NCBI GenBank assembly: GCA_046732465.1
Contig: JBKPND010000039.1
Span: 4,051-68,050 of the forward strand
From: DASUPK01 sp046732465
Lineage (GTDB): Bacteria > Actinomycetota > Thermoleophilia > Solirubrobacterales > 70-9
DNA: 64,000 nt
Reading direction: 5' to 3'
This document shows, piece by piece, positions 1-8,095 of the stretch. Both the position numbers and the translations under genes were made by a program. The notes under the pieces were generated by a model that worked only from the letters and a program-made list of their open reading frames with translations, ran no database searches and was not told the origin of the DNA. Every line of letters begins with the position of its first letter. Within the stretch, counting starts at the first letter, position 1.

Positions 1-1
1 G

Positions 2-592
2 GCGGCTGCGGCCATCAGCTTCGTCCTGGTCATCGCCCCGGCGGCCGGCCTGCCTAGCCCGTTGCACGGCTACCAGCAGGACCGGCTCACCGCATTTCTG
101 CATCCATCGAATGACCCGAGCGATGCGAGCTATCAGGTCAACCAGAGCGTCACCGCGATTGGATCCGGCGAGAAGACCGGACGCGGCGACGACTCGACCC
201 AGACCAAGCTCCTCTTCCTCCCCGAGCGGCACACGGACTTCGTCTTCGCCGTGGTCGGGGAGCGCTTCGGGTTTGCGGGTGCAGCGTTCGTACTGTCCCT
301 ATTCGCCCTGCTTATCTGGAGAATTCTCCGCATCCTGACGCTCTCCAAGAACTTGTTCGGGACCCTGATCGCGGGCGGCATCGCCGCCATGCTCATGTTC
401 CAGATCTTCGTGAACGTGGGCATGACCCTCGGCATCATGCCCGTGACCGGCGTCACCCTGCCCCTGGTGTCATACGGGGGCTCGTCGGTGATCGCCACGT
501 TCCTCGCGATCGGGCTCCTGCAGAGCATTCACACCCAGGCGCGGCTCAACACGTCTCCACGCAGCAGGGCGCCAACACCACTGTTGCGCTGA
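2..592 (+). CDS. rodA: RodA/FtsW-type peptidoglycan polymerase, C-terminal part
   Basis: This is the C-terminal 196 residues of a SEDS-family membrane glycosyltransferase, which polymerises lipid II into glycan strands together with a class B penicillin-binding protein. The frame is already open at base 2, so the start lies outside the window. The visible signatures are LPERHTDFVFAVVGE, several hydrophobic helices, and the loop GIMPVTGVTLPLVSYGGSS before the last helix. The protein ends in a short basic tail. The position ahead of rne fits the mre-pbp-rodA cluster that often precedes it, so RodA is preferred over FtsW; that choice is inference. Confidence 0.85.
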   Translation, partial: AAAAISFVLVIAPAAGLPSPLHGYQQDRLTAFLHPSNDPSDASYQVNQSVTAIGSGEKTGRGDDSTQTKLLFLPERHTDFVFAVVGERFGFAGAAFVLSLFALLIWRILRILTLSKNLFGTLIAGGIAAMLMFQIFVNVGMTLGIMPVTGVTLPLVSYGGSSVIATFLAIGLLQSIHTQARLNTSPRSRAPTPLLR

Positions 593-630
593 GCCACCGA
601 GAGCACACCCACATCACAACCACGACCCGA

Positions 631-674
631 AGCCCCGTGCAGAGCGGCGGCTCGGTCGTACGTAGCTCTGGGCT
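631..674 (+). other. Possible 5' leader hairpin of the RNase E/G gene
   Basis: AGCCC (631-635) and AGAGC (641-645) can pair with GCTCT (665-669) and GGGCT (670-674), giving a two-part stem with a five-base bulge about 20 bases before the rne start. RNase E genes in other bacteria are autoregulated through structured leaders. Whether this stem does so here is only a suggestion. Confidence 0.25.
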
Positions 675-695
675 CAGCCAGAAAGGAAACAACCA

Positions 696-2573
696 ATGAA
701 GAAGAACATCCTCGTAAGCGTCGACCGGGGTGAGACCCGGGTCGCGACGCTCGAGGCCAAGGGAGCGCCCACCAAGAAGCGCAAGAAGGCGGCTCCCAGC
801 GACGAGTGGAAGGTCGCCGAGCTCTACGTGGAGCGTCGCGGCCGCCGCTCGATCGTCGGCAACGTCTACAAGGGCAAGGTCGACAACGTCCTGCCCGGCA
901 TGGAGGCCGCTTTCGTCGACATCGGCCTGGAGAGAAACGGCTTCCTGCACGTCGACGAGATCGTGCTGCCCGGCGGCCAGGCGGTCCCCAAGCGGGGCCG
1001 GGGCCGCGGCCGGCGCATCGACGAGCTGATCAAGCCCGGCCAGGAGATCATCGTCCAGGTCGTCAAGGACCCGCTGAAGACCAAAGGCGCAAGGCTCTCG
1101 ATGCAGCTCTCGATCGCCGGGCGCTACCTGGTCTACATGCCGCAGGGTGGAGGCATCGGCGTCTCCAAGCGGCTGCCGGACAACGAGCGCCAGCGCCTTC
1201 GGAAGCTGATCGAGAAGGTGGACATCGGCGACGGGGGCGTGATCGTCCGCACCGCCGCCCAGGGCGCGAAGAAGGAGGACTTCTCCCGCGAGATCACCTA
1301 TCTGCACCGCCTCAACGAGGTGGTGGAGGAGCGGGCGAAGAAGTCCGGAGCGGGCCAGATGGTCTTCCAGGAGGCCGACCTCTCGATCCGCGTGGTTCGC
1401 GACGTCCTGGTCGAGGAGTTCGAGGGCGCGATCATCGACGACGAGAAGCAGCACGACCGCGTTACCAAGTTCCTCCAGCGGACCGCTCCCGAGCTCGCCG
1501 ACCGCGTGGAGCTCTACAAGGACAAGGAGCCGCTGTTCGAGAAGTGGGGCGTCGAGGAGGCGTTCGACTCGGTGCTCAGCCGCCGCGTCGACCTCCCCTC
1601 GGGCGGCTATCTGATGATCGATTACGCGGAAGCGCTCACGGTGATCGACATCAACACCGGCAGCTTCACCGGCAAGGGCAAGGGCCGCCTCGAGGACACG
1701 ATCACCAAGGTCAACGTCGAGGCCGCCGAGGAGGTGGTCCGCCAGCTGCGGATGCGGGACATCGGTGGGATCATCGTCATCGACTTCATCGACATGGCGC
1801 GGTCGCGGAACCGCGACCAGGTGCTGAAGACCCTGCGCTCCGCGCTCGACGAGGACCGCACCAAGACCTACGTGGTCGAGGTCTCGCCGCTCGGCCTGGT
1901 CGAGATGACCCGGCAGAACGTCACCGACGGCGTCCGAGAGATCCTCACCAAGCGCTGCCCGACCTGTGACGGAGAGGGCGTCGTCCGGTCCGAGGAGACC
2001 GTCGCGATTCAGATCATCCGCAAGCTCCAGGAGGTGGTCGAGGAGGACCCGAAGCCCGAGGCCTACCTGATCCGCGTCAACCCGAGGGTGGCGGCCGAGC
2101 TGCTCTCGCCTGACTTGGGTCTCACGGACCTCGAGGAGGAGACCGGCAAGCGGTTTCACTTCGAGGGAGGCGACGCGCTGTCGCTCGACACCTTCCATGT
2201 GGTCGAGACCGGGAAGCGAGAGGAGATCGAGGAGCGGGCGCTTCCCTTCCAGGTCGGTGAGGAGGTGCTCGTCTCGATCGAGGAGCCGCATATGTACAAC
2301 GTCGACGACGCGGTGGCGCGGGTCGACTCATACATCGTCAGCGTCGCCGGGGCGGGGCCGCACGTCGGCGAGCAGCGGATGGTGCGAATCGAGAGCGTGG
2401 GGCGCTCGGCGGCGACCGCCCTGCTGCTCGACAGCGACGGAAATGTCGTGCAAGCGGGCTCGAATGGAGACCGCGGCGAGAAGCTAGAATCCTCGGCCTC
2501 CGGCGGGCGCCGGCGTCGCGGAAGCAGGGGCGGAAGGCGACGCTCACGCGCCGGCGGTGGTTCCAAGAGCTGA
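696..2573 (+). CDS. rne: Ribonuclease E/G family endoribonuclease
   Basis: This is a single-strand endoribonuclease for rRNA processing and mRNA turnover, acting in the cytoplasm. At 625 residues it is the compact actinobacterial form. An S1 domain lies at about residues 45-130 and is split by a basic insert (KRGRGRGRR). The catalytic region holds VIDINTGSF with Asp318 and IVIDFIDM with Asp363, the expected metal-binding aspartates. The Zn-link motif CPTC is at residues 421-424. The tail after residue 600 is Arg/Gly-rich (RRRRGSRGGRRRSR) and probably binds RNA. The ATG is preceded by AAAGGA. Ribosomal genes rplU and rpmA follow directly, and rplU starts 10 bases after the stop. Confidence 0.95.
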   Translation: MKKNILVSVDRGETRVATLEAKGAPTKKRKKAAPSDEWKVAELYVERRGRRSIVGNVYKGKVDNVLPGMEAAFVDIGLERNGFLHVDEIVLPGGQAVPKRGRGRGRRIDELIKPGQEIIVQVVKDPLKTKGARLSMQLSIAGRYLVYMPQGGGIGVSKRLPDNERQRLRKLIEKVDIGDGGVIVRTAAQGAKKEDFSREITYLHRLNEVVEERAKKSGAGQMVFQEADLSIRVVRDVLVEEFEGAIIDDEKQHDRVTKFLQRTAPELADRVELYKDKEPLFEKWGVEEAFDSVLSRRVDLPSGGYLMIDYAEALTVIDINTGSFTGKGKGRLEDTITKVNVEAAEEVVRQLRMRDIGGIIVIDFIDMARSRNRDQVLKTLRSALDEDRTKTYVVEVSPLGLVEMTRQNVTDGVREILTKRCPTCDGEGVVRSEETVAIQIIRKLQEVVEEDPKPEAYLIRVNPRVAAELLSPDLGLTDLEEETGKRFHFEGGDALSLDTFHVVETGKREEIEERALPFQVGEEVLVSIEEPHMYNVDDAVARVDSYIVSVAGAGPHVGEQRMVRIESVGRSAATALLLDSDGNVVQAGSNGDRGEKLESSASGGRRRRGSRGGRRRSRAGGGSKS

Positions 2574-2583
2574 AGAAGGAGCT

Positions 2584-2958
2584 ATGGCCAGCTACGCAGT
2601 GATCGAGACAGGCGGAAAGCAGTACCGCGTCGAGAAGGGGTCGACCCTGCTCGTCGACCGCCTGACCGCCAAGGAGGGCGACAAGATCGACCTGCGCGCG
2701 GTCGCCTTCCGTGACAAGGAGATGGTGCTCGGCAAGGACCTGGAGAAGGTCAAGGTCGAGGCCAAGGTGGCCGGGCACGAGCGCGGCCCGAAGATCCGGG
2801 TCTTCAAGTACCGGCCGAAGAAGGGCTATCGGCGCCGCGCCGGGCATCGCTCCGAGCTCACCCGCCTCGAGATCACCGACGTGAAGATGCTCTCGCGCAA
2901 GCCCGCCGCGCGAAAGCCGGCGGCCGCGAAGAAGGAGACGACGAGCGATGGCTCATAA
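2584..2958 (+). CDS. rplU: 50S ribosomal protein L21
   Basis: This is large-subunit ribosomal protein bL21, which binds 23S rRNA near L20. The 124 residues begin MASYAVIETGGKQYRV, the standard L21 start. They contain the conserved region KIRVFKYRPKKGYRRRAGHR and end in a Lys/Ala-rich extension (KPAARKPAAAKK) typical of actinobacterial L21. The ATG at 2584 is chosen over an in-frame GTG at 2557 because AAGGAG sits just before it and L21 begins there. The last 11 bases overlap rpmA, so the two are translationally coupled. Confidence 0.97.
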   Translation: MASYAVIETGGKQYRVEKGSTLLVDRLTAKEGDKIDLRAVAFRDKEMVLGKDLEKVKVEAKVAGHERGPKIRVFKYRPKKGYRRRAGHRSELTRLEITDVKMLSRKPAARKPAAAKKETTSDGS

Positions 2959-3202
2959 GAAGGGACTGGGCTCCAGCCGCAACGGTCGCGACTCCAATCC
3001 GAAGTTCCTGGGAGTCAAGGTGTTCGCCGGTGAATCGGTGAGCGGCGGCGAGATCATCGTCCGTCAGCGCGGCACGCGCTTCCGCCCGGGCGACGGCGTC
3101 GGCATCGGGCGCGATCACACGATCTTCGCCATCCGCCCCGGCGTCGTGCAGTTCTCGACCGGGCGCCGCGGCCGGACGATCTCGGTCGTCGAGGGCGAGT
3201 AG
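2948..3202 (+). CDS. rpmA: 50S ribosomal protein L27
   Basis: This is large-subunit protein bL27, whose N-terminal tail reaches the peptidyl transferase centre. The 84 residues begin MAHKKGLGSSRNGRDSNPK and contain GGEIIVRQRGTRFRPG, both family hallmarks. The N-terminus starts directly with AHKKG, so no cleavable Firmicutes-type extension is present. The start overlaps the end of rplU by 11 bases. A strong hairpin follows the stop within 20 bases and probably ends the rne-rplU-rpmA transcript. Confidence 0.98.
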   Translation: MAHKKGLGSSRNGRDSNPKFLGVKVFAGESVSGGEIIVRQRGTRFRPGDGVGIGRDHTIFAIRPGVVQFSTGRRGRTISVVEGE

Positions 3203-3217
3203 TTCCGGAGCGAATCG

Positions 3218-3247
3218 CCGTTTCCCGGGCACGATCCCGGGTAACGG
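3218..3247 (+). terminator. Hairpin after rpmA
   Basis: CCGTT, a T/T mismatch and CCCGGG pair across the loop CACGAT with CCCGGG and AACGG. There is no U-tract, as is common in high-GC actinobacteria. It probably ends or stabilises the ribosomal transcript. Confidence 0.6.
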
Positions 3248-3284
3248 GAAGGCTCATGCTCTCGACCAGGAGGAGGTGGGCTTC

Positions 3285-3581
3285 GTGCTCACGATTTCCC
3301 CAGAGGCCTCACACGCGATCCGCGGCATTCTCGACGCGTCGGACGCTCCCGACGGCTCGATGTTGCGCATCAGTCCCCAGCAGACCGACGGCGCATCCGC
3401 CGGCGCGAGCCTGGTGGTCTCGGTGATCGAGGATCCGCCGCCGGACGATCAGGTCGTTGAAGGCGAGGACGAGGTGACGGTGGCCGTCGAACCGACGGCC
3501 GCGGTGATGCTCGACGACAAGCAGCTGGATGCGACCGTGGTCGGAGACCAGATCAACTTCAGCATCGCCGAGCAGGGCTGA
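3285..3581 (+). CDS. HesB/IscA-fold protein without cysteines
   Basis: This is a small acidic protein of about 98 residues that begins LTISPEASHAIRGIL and continues with strands resembling the HesB/IscA fold. True IscA proteins bind Fe-S clusters through three conserved cysteines. This protein has no cysteine at all, so a cluster-carrier role is unlikely. Actinobacterial genomes carry such degenerate HesB-like proteins of unknown role. GTG 3285 is preferred over GTG 3276 because AGGAGGAGG lies at an ideal distance before it. The gene stands alone after the rpmA hairpin. Confidence 0.65.
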   Translation: MLTISPEASHAIRGILDASDAPDGSMLRISPQQTDGASAGASLVVSVIEDPPPDDQVVEGEDEVTVAVEPTAAVMLDDKQLDATVVGDQINFSIAEQG

Positions 3582-3654
3582 ACCTGAGCCTGCTCGAACG
3601 TCCAACCAGGTAGGGGCGCGGAAAAACCCGGAGGTTTCACGCTGCAACGGGTGT

Positions 3655-3660
3655 TAGCTT
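3655..3660 (+). promoter_or_regulatory. -10 element for a leaderless mRNA (Vps62-like gene)
   Basis: TAGCTT ends 6 bases before the GTG at 3667 and there is no Shine-Dalgarno sequence. The start codon falls where transcription should begin. Confidence 0.5.
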
Positions 3661-3666
3661 GGCGCC

Positions 3667-5625
3667 GTGCTCCGCCGGCCAGGAAGGTTGGCGGCGTGCC
3701 TCGCACTCGCCGCCTTCAGCTCGCTGCTCGTCGCCCCGACGGCCTCGGCGGACGTCTCCGCCGCGCAGCAGCAGCTGGTGTCCTCGTATGCGCCGATCCT
3801 GAACCTTCGGGAGCAGACGGACGACAAGAACTGCGATACGACCGAGGAGCAGTACAACCCGCCGACCGCGGTGGACACCGTCCTCGGGAATCCCGCGGTC
3901 ACGCTGATCAACTACGTCAACGGGCGGGACGTCCCGATCCGGAAGGCTCCCACCGCGGCCGACATCGCCGGGCTGGGCGACGACTACTACCTCGATCTGC
4001 CCGGCGATCCCCTGAGCGTCAAATGTCCCCGGAAGGGCAGCTACGCGACTGACTTCAAGGACCTCCGTGCCGCGGGCAAGGCTCCGGCGCTCACCTACGC
4101 CCACATCGCGACCGAACCGGGCTTCTCCGGTCTGGTGGTCCAGTACTGGTTCTTCTACTACTTCAACCAGTTCAACGACGTCCACGAGGGCGACTGGGAG
4201 GGGATGCAGATCTCCTTCGACGCGGACACGCCCGCCGAGGCCCTCGCCGACGGCCCATCGCAGATCGCCCTCTTCCAGCACGCCGGCGGTGAGCGAGCCG
4301 ACTGGGATGACACCAAGGTCCAGAAGGACGGCACGCACCCGATCGTCTATCCGGCCGCGGGCTCGCACGCGACCTTCTACGACAACGCGATCTACATCCA
4401 GAATGGCTCGCACGGCTCGGGCGTCGGTTGCGACAACACCCAGGATCCCCACGTCGAAGCCCGTCCGCGGCCGGTGGTCATCCCCACCGCCGCCGGGCCG
4501 GGCAGCGAGTTCCAGTGGCTGAGCTACCTGGGCCACTGGGGCCAGCGGGAGAAGGGGTTCAACAACGGGCCGCAGGGGCCGACCACGAAGAAGCAGTGGC
4601 TGGACCCGTTCACCTGGCAGGACGGGATCCGTCAGGACAGCCCGCGGCTGCCGGGCGGGGCGGTCCTCGGCCCGGTCGCCTCGACCGCCTTCTGCGGCGC
4701 CATCGCGGGCGTCTCGGAGTTCATCAACCTCCAGGCGAAGGACACGCTGGGCGCGATCGGGCTGGCGCTCGCGTTGCTCGCGGCGATCGTGGTTCCGATC
4801 CTGCTGACGCGGTGGCGACCGGTCGATATCCGCGACCTCCACCATCAGTGGGCCGTGGGCCAATTGCTGCGCGGCGCGCGCCAGCTCTATGGCCGTCACT
4901 GGCGCACCATGCTTGGGCTGGCCTTCGCCGGCTTCGTGATCCTCGCCGGGATTCAGGGGCTGCAGTACCTGCTCGAGCAGTGGACGGGGGGCAACGACTT
5001 CACACTCCGAACCCATCCGTTGGGCCTGACGCTCGAGTTCAGCGGCGCCTTCGAGGACATCTCTCAGCCGATCGGGTTCGCCATCGTCTCCGGAGCGGTC
5101 GTCGCCTACCTGCGGATCATCGAGTCGGGTGGAGAAGGCGGCATGCGAGCCTCCTACCGGGCGCTGTACCCCAAGCTCTGGCGGGTGATCGTGGGGCAGC
5201 TCCTCGCCATCGTGCTGGCCGCGTTGCTGATCTTCACCGTGATCGGGATCCCGTTCGGGATCTACTTCTACTTCGCCTGGCAGCTGGTCCAGCAGGAGAT
5301 CCTCTTCAGAGATTGCTCCATCCGCGAGGCCCTGCGCGGCAGCAGCGCGCTGGTCCGCGGCCACTGGTGGAGGACCGTGGCGGTCATCGGCGTCCTCTCG
5401 CTGCTCGCGGTGGCCGCGGGGCCGCTGCTCGGCTTCGTCCTGATCTTCCTGAACCTCTCGCCGGTCCTGGTCAACCTGATCGGCTCGATCGTCTTCGCCC
5501 TGCTGATCCCGTACGTGGCGATCGGCCGGACGCTTCTGTACTTCGACCTCGGCGCGCGTGAGGCCGAGGGCGAGCCCAGGGCACGAAGGCGCTGGTGGCC
5601 GCGGGCGCGCCCGGAGACTGCTTGA
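3667..5625 (+). CDS. Secreted Vps62-like domain fused to a polytopic membrane domain
   Basis: This is a 652-residue two-part protein. It begins with a signal peptide (LAACLALAAFSSLLVAPTASA). Residues 30 to about 330 resemble the Vps62 (vacuolar sorting 62-like) family, with VVQYWFFYYFN and HEGDWEGMQ around His173 and several aromatic and His residues. Family members are of unknown biochemical function. The second half, from about residue 360, has six or so membrane segments and resembles the membrane domain of glycerophosphodiester phosphodiesterases (FGIYFYFAWQLVQQEILF). The order predicts an exported N-terminal domain tethered to the membrane. The catalytic part of a phosphodiesterase is not present. 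No operon partner is evident. Confidence 0.7.
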   Translation: MLRRPGRLAACLALAAFSSLLVAPTASADVSAAQQQLVSSYAPILNLREQTDDKNCDTTEEQYNPPTAVDTVLGNPAVTLINYVNGRDVPIRKAPTAADIAGLGDDYYLDLPGDPLSVKCPRKGSYATDFKDLRAAGKAPALTYAHIATEPGFSGLVVQYWFFYYFNQFNDVHEGDWEGMQISFDADTPAEALADGPSQIALFQHAGGERADWDDTKVQKDGTHPIVYPAAGSHATFYDNAIYIQNGSHGSGVGCDNTQDPHVEARPRPVVIPTAAGPGSEFQWLSYLGHWGQREKGFNNGPQGPTTKKQWLDPFTWQDGIRQDSPRLPGGAVLGPVASTAFCGAIAGVSEFINLQAKDTLGAIGLALALLAAIVVPILLTRWRPVDIRDLHHQWAVGQLLRGARQLYGRHWRTMLGLAFAGFVILAGIQGLQYLLEQWTGGNDFTLRTHPLGLTLEFSGAFEDISQPIGFAIVSGAVVAYLRIIESGGEGGMRASYRALYPKLWRVIVGQLLAIVLAALLIFTVIGIPFGIYFYFAWQLVQQEILFRDCSIREALRGSSALVRGHWWRTVAVIGVLSLLAVAAGPLLGFVLIFLNLSPVLVNLIGSIVFALLIPYVAIGRTLLYFDLGAREAEGEPRARRRWWPRARPETA

Positions 5626-5668
5626 CGGCTTCGCCATGACCGGCGGCCACAAACACCGCCGCCGCATC

Positions 5669-5674
5669 TAACTT
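5669..5674 (+). promoter_or_regulatory. -10 element for a leaderless mRNA (obg)
   Basis: TAACTT is followed by 7 bases and then the obg ATG at 5682. No Shine-Dalgarno sequence lies between them. Confidence 0.5.
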
Positions 5675-5681
5675 CGCGGGC

Positions 5682-6965
5682 ATGCTCTTCGACCGAGCGA
5701 AGATCTACGTCGAGGGAGGCCGCGGCGGCAACGGCGTGGTCAGCTTTCGCAGGGAGGCGCACGTGCCGCGCGGCGGGCCCGACGGGGGCGACGGCGGGCG
5801 GGGCGGAGACGTCGTGCTCGTCACCGACGCACAGCGCCGCGACCTGTCCTCACTCGGCCGCAGCCGCCACTTCCGGGCCGGTCGCGGGGAGCACGGCCGG
5901 GGCAAGCGCCAGCACGGCGAGCGGGGAACGGATGTGGAGATCCCGGTGCCCCCCGGCACCGTGGTGCACGGCCTGGACGGCCCTGAGGCCGAGTTGCTGG
6001 CGGACGGCCAGCGAGTCGTGGTCGCGCGCGGCGGATCGGGGGGCCACGGCAACAAGCGCTTTGCGACCTCGACCCGCCAGGCGCCGCGCTTCGCCGAGCG
6101 CGGGCTCGAGGGGGAGGCGGGCGAGATCGAGCTGCGTCTCAAGCTGCTCGCCGACGTCGGACTAGTGGGGCTGCCGAACGCCGGCAAGTCCTCGCTCCTC
6201 GCGCGGCTCACCAGGGCGGACCCCAAGGTGGCCGACTACCCCTTCACCACGGTCGAGCCCAATCTGGGCACGATCGATCTGGACGACCGCCAGCTGGTGC
6301 TGGCCGACATCCCCGGCCTGATCGAGGGAGCCGCGGAGGGCGCCGGCCTCGGGCACGAGTTCCTCGCCCACGTGGAGCGCTGCCGGCTGCTCGTGCACCT
6401 GGTCGAAGTGGCGCCCGCCCAGGGCGATCCCGAGTCGAACTATCGGGCTGTTCGAGCCGAGCTCGCCGATTACGGCGCCGGCCTCGACGGCCTGCCCGAG
6501 ATCGTCGCGCTCTCCAAGATCGACCTGCTCCCGCGGGAGGAGGCCGAGCAGCTGATCGCCGAATGGCGGGATGAGAGCGGTTCGCGCTCCGCCGCGGTGC
6601 TCGGCATTTCCGCGGCGACCGGTGCCGGCCTCGACGAGCTGGTCGGCGCGGTCTTCGCCGCGCTGCCCGAGGACGAGGCGGGCGCCGCACCGCGTGGGGA
6701 GTTCGAGGCCGAGCACCGGGTTTACCGCCCCGGTGACGCGGAGGGCTTCGAGGTGGTCCCCGAGGGTGATGGCCGGTTCCGGGTCAACGGGCGAGGAATC
6801 GAGCTGCTGATCGCTCGACATGACCTCGAGAACCCTGAGGCTCTGGATTACCTCGAGGGTCGGCTCCGCGAGATCGGGGTGATCGCCGAGCTTCAGCGGG
6901 CCGGCTTCGAGCCGGGGGACGAGGTGGTCGTCGGGAACCTCGAGTTCGAACTGGACCCGGGATGA
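5682..6965 (+). CDS. obg: GTPase Obg
   Basis: This is an essential ribosome-associated GTPase that monitors 50S assembly and links it to growth. It has 427 residues in three domains. The Gly-rich Obg fold (residues 1-158) contains GGDGGRGGDVVLV. The G domain has the P-loop GLPNAGKSS at about 164 and the switch/G3 region ADIPGLIEGAAEGAGLGHEF. The C-terminal OCT domain includes RVNGRGIELL. The start MLFDRAKIYVEGGRGGNG is standard. proB follows after 7 bases, so the two are probably co-transcribed. Confidence 0.97.
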   Translation: MLFDRAKIYVEGGRGGNGVVSFRREAHVPRGGPDGGDGGRGGDVVLVTDAQRRDLSSLGRSRHFRAGRGEHGRGKRQHGERGTDVEIPVPPGTVVHGLDGPEAELLADGQRVVVARGGSGGHGNKRFATSTRQAPRFAERGLEGEAGEIELRLKLLADVGLVGLPNAGKSSLLARLTRADPKVADYPFTTVEPNLGTIDLDDRQLVLADIPGLIEGAAEGAGLGHEFLAHVERCRLLVHLVEVAPAQGDPESNYRAVRAELADYGAGLDGLPEIVALSKIDLLPREEAEQLIAEWRDESGSRSAAVLGISAATGAGLDELVGAVFAALPEDEAGAAPRGEFEAEHRVYRPGDAEGFEVVPEGDGRFRVNGRGIELLIARHDLENPEALDYLEGRLREIGVIAELQRAGFEPGDEVVVGNLEFELDPG

Positions 6966-6972
6966 TTGCGCC

Positions 6973-8061
6973 ATGACCGTGGTGGCGAAACTCGGCTCCT
7001 CCATCGTCGCCGGGGAGGAGGGAGCGCTCAGGACCGACGTCCTCGATCGCGTCTGCTCGCAGGTCGGCCAGCTCCACGCCGGCGGCGAGAACGTGGTCCT
7101 GATCACGTCGGGGGCGATCGCCCGCGGCATGCGGGTCCTCGAGCTCGGGCGACGTCCCTCGGCGATCGACGAGCTGCAGGCCGCCTCCGCGATCGGGCAG
7201 GGCAGCCTCTTCCGGGCGTATGAGGAGCGGCTGGCGAAGGCGGACGTGCGGGCCGCGCAGGTCCTGCTGACCGCCTCGGACCTGCAGCTGCGCACCAACT
7301 ACCTGAACGCGCGCCGGACGCTCAGCCGGCTGCTGGACTGGCGCGTCGTCCCGGTGGTGAACGAGAACGACACGACGGCCACGGACGAGATCACCTTCGG
7401 TGACAACGACTTCCTGGCGGCGCAGGTGGCGCTCATGCTCGAGGCGAGGCTGCTCGTGCTGCTCACCGACCAGGCGGGCCTCTACACGAAGGACCCGCGG
7501 CGCAGCGACGACGCCGAGCTCGTGGCCGAGGTGCGCGACGAGACCGAGCTCGCCGGATACGAGATCGGCGAGCACACCTCGCCTTTCGGGCTCGGCGGCA
7601 TGCGGAGCAAGGTGGCGGCCGCCGAGATGGCGGGCGCGTCCGGGATCGGCGCCGTGATCTGCGACGGGACCGCCGAGGGGACGCTGCTCGCAGCGGCATC
7701 CGGCGAGCCCGCCGGCACGCGCTTCACGCCACACCGGGAGCGGACCTCGAGCTTCAAGCTCTGGCTCCGCTACGCGAAGCCAAGCCACGGCACGCTGCGG
7801 GTCGACGACGGCGCGGCCCGGGTCCTGCGGGAGAGCGGCAGCAGCCTGCTGCCCGTCGGGATCACCGAGGTGGAGGGTGACTTCGACGCGGGGGACGCCG
7901 TCGAGGTCACCGCCGACGGTGGGACGATCGGCAAGGGGATCGTCAACTACTCGGCGGGCGAGCTCCGCCGGATCAAGGGAATGCGCTCGGACAAGGTCCG
8001 CGAGCTGCTCCCGCACGCCTCGGAGGAGGCCGTGCACCGGGACTACTTCGTGCTCACGTGA
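6973..8061 (+). CDS. proB: Glutamate 5-kinase
   Basis: This is the first step of proline synthesis, phosphorylating glutamate to gamma-glutamyl phosphate in the cytoplasm. It has 362 residues. The amino acid kinase domain includes VVAKLGSSIV near the N-terminus, LITSGAIARGM and VPVVNENDTTATDEI. A PUA domain fills the last 80 or so residues (GITEVEGDFDAGDAVEV). The partner gene proA is normally adjacent but here lies 6.2 kb downstream behind a block of oxidoreductase genes. The start is 7 bases after the obg stop. Confidence 0.96.
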   Translation: MTVVAKLGSSIVAGEEGALRTDVLDRVCSQVGQLHAGGENVVLITSGAIARGMRVLELGRRPSAIDELQAASAIGQGSLFRAYEERLAKADVRAAQVLLTASDLQLRTNYLNARRTLSRLLDWRVVPVVNENDTTATDEITFGDNDFLAAQVALMLEARLLVLLTDQAGLYTKDPRRSDDAELVAEVRDETELAGYEIGEHTSPFGLGGMRSKVAAAEMAGASGIGAVICDGTAEGTLLAAASGEPAGTRFTPHRERTSSFKLWLRYAKPSHGTLRVDDGAARVLRESGSSLLPVGITEVEGDFDAGDAVEVTADGGTIGKGIVNYSAGELRRIKGMRSDKVRELLPHASEEAVHRDYFVLT

Positions 8062-8095
8062 GGGTGCGTTTCGGGAAGTAGCGTGAGTCCGGCCT

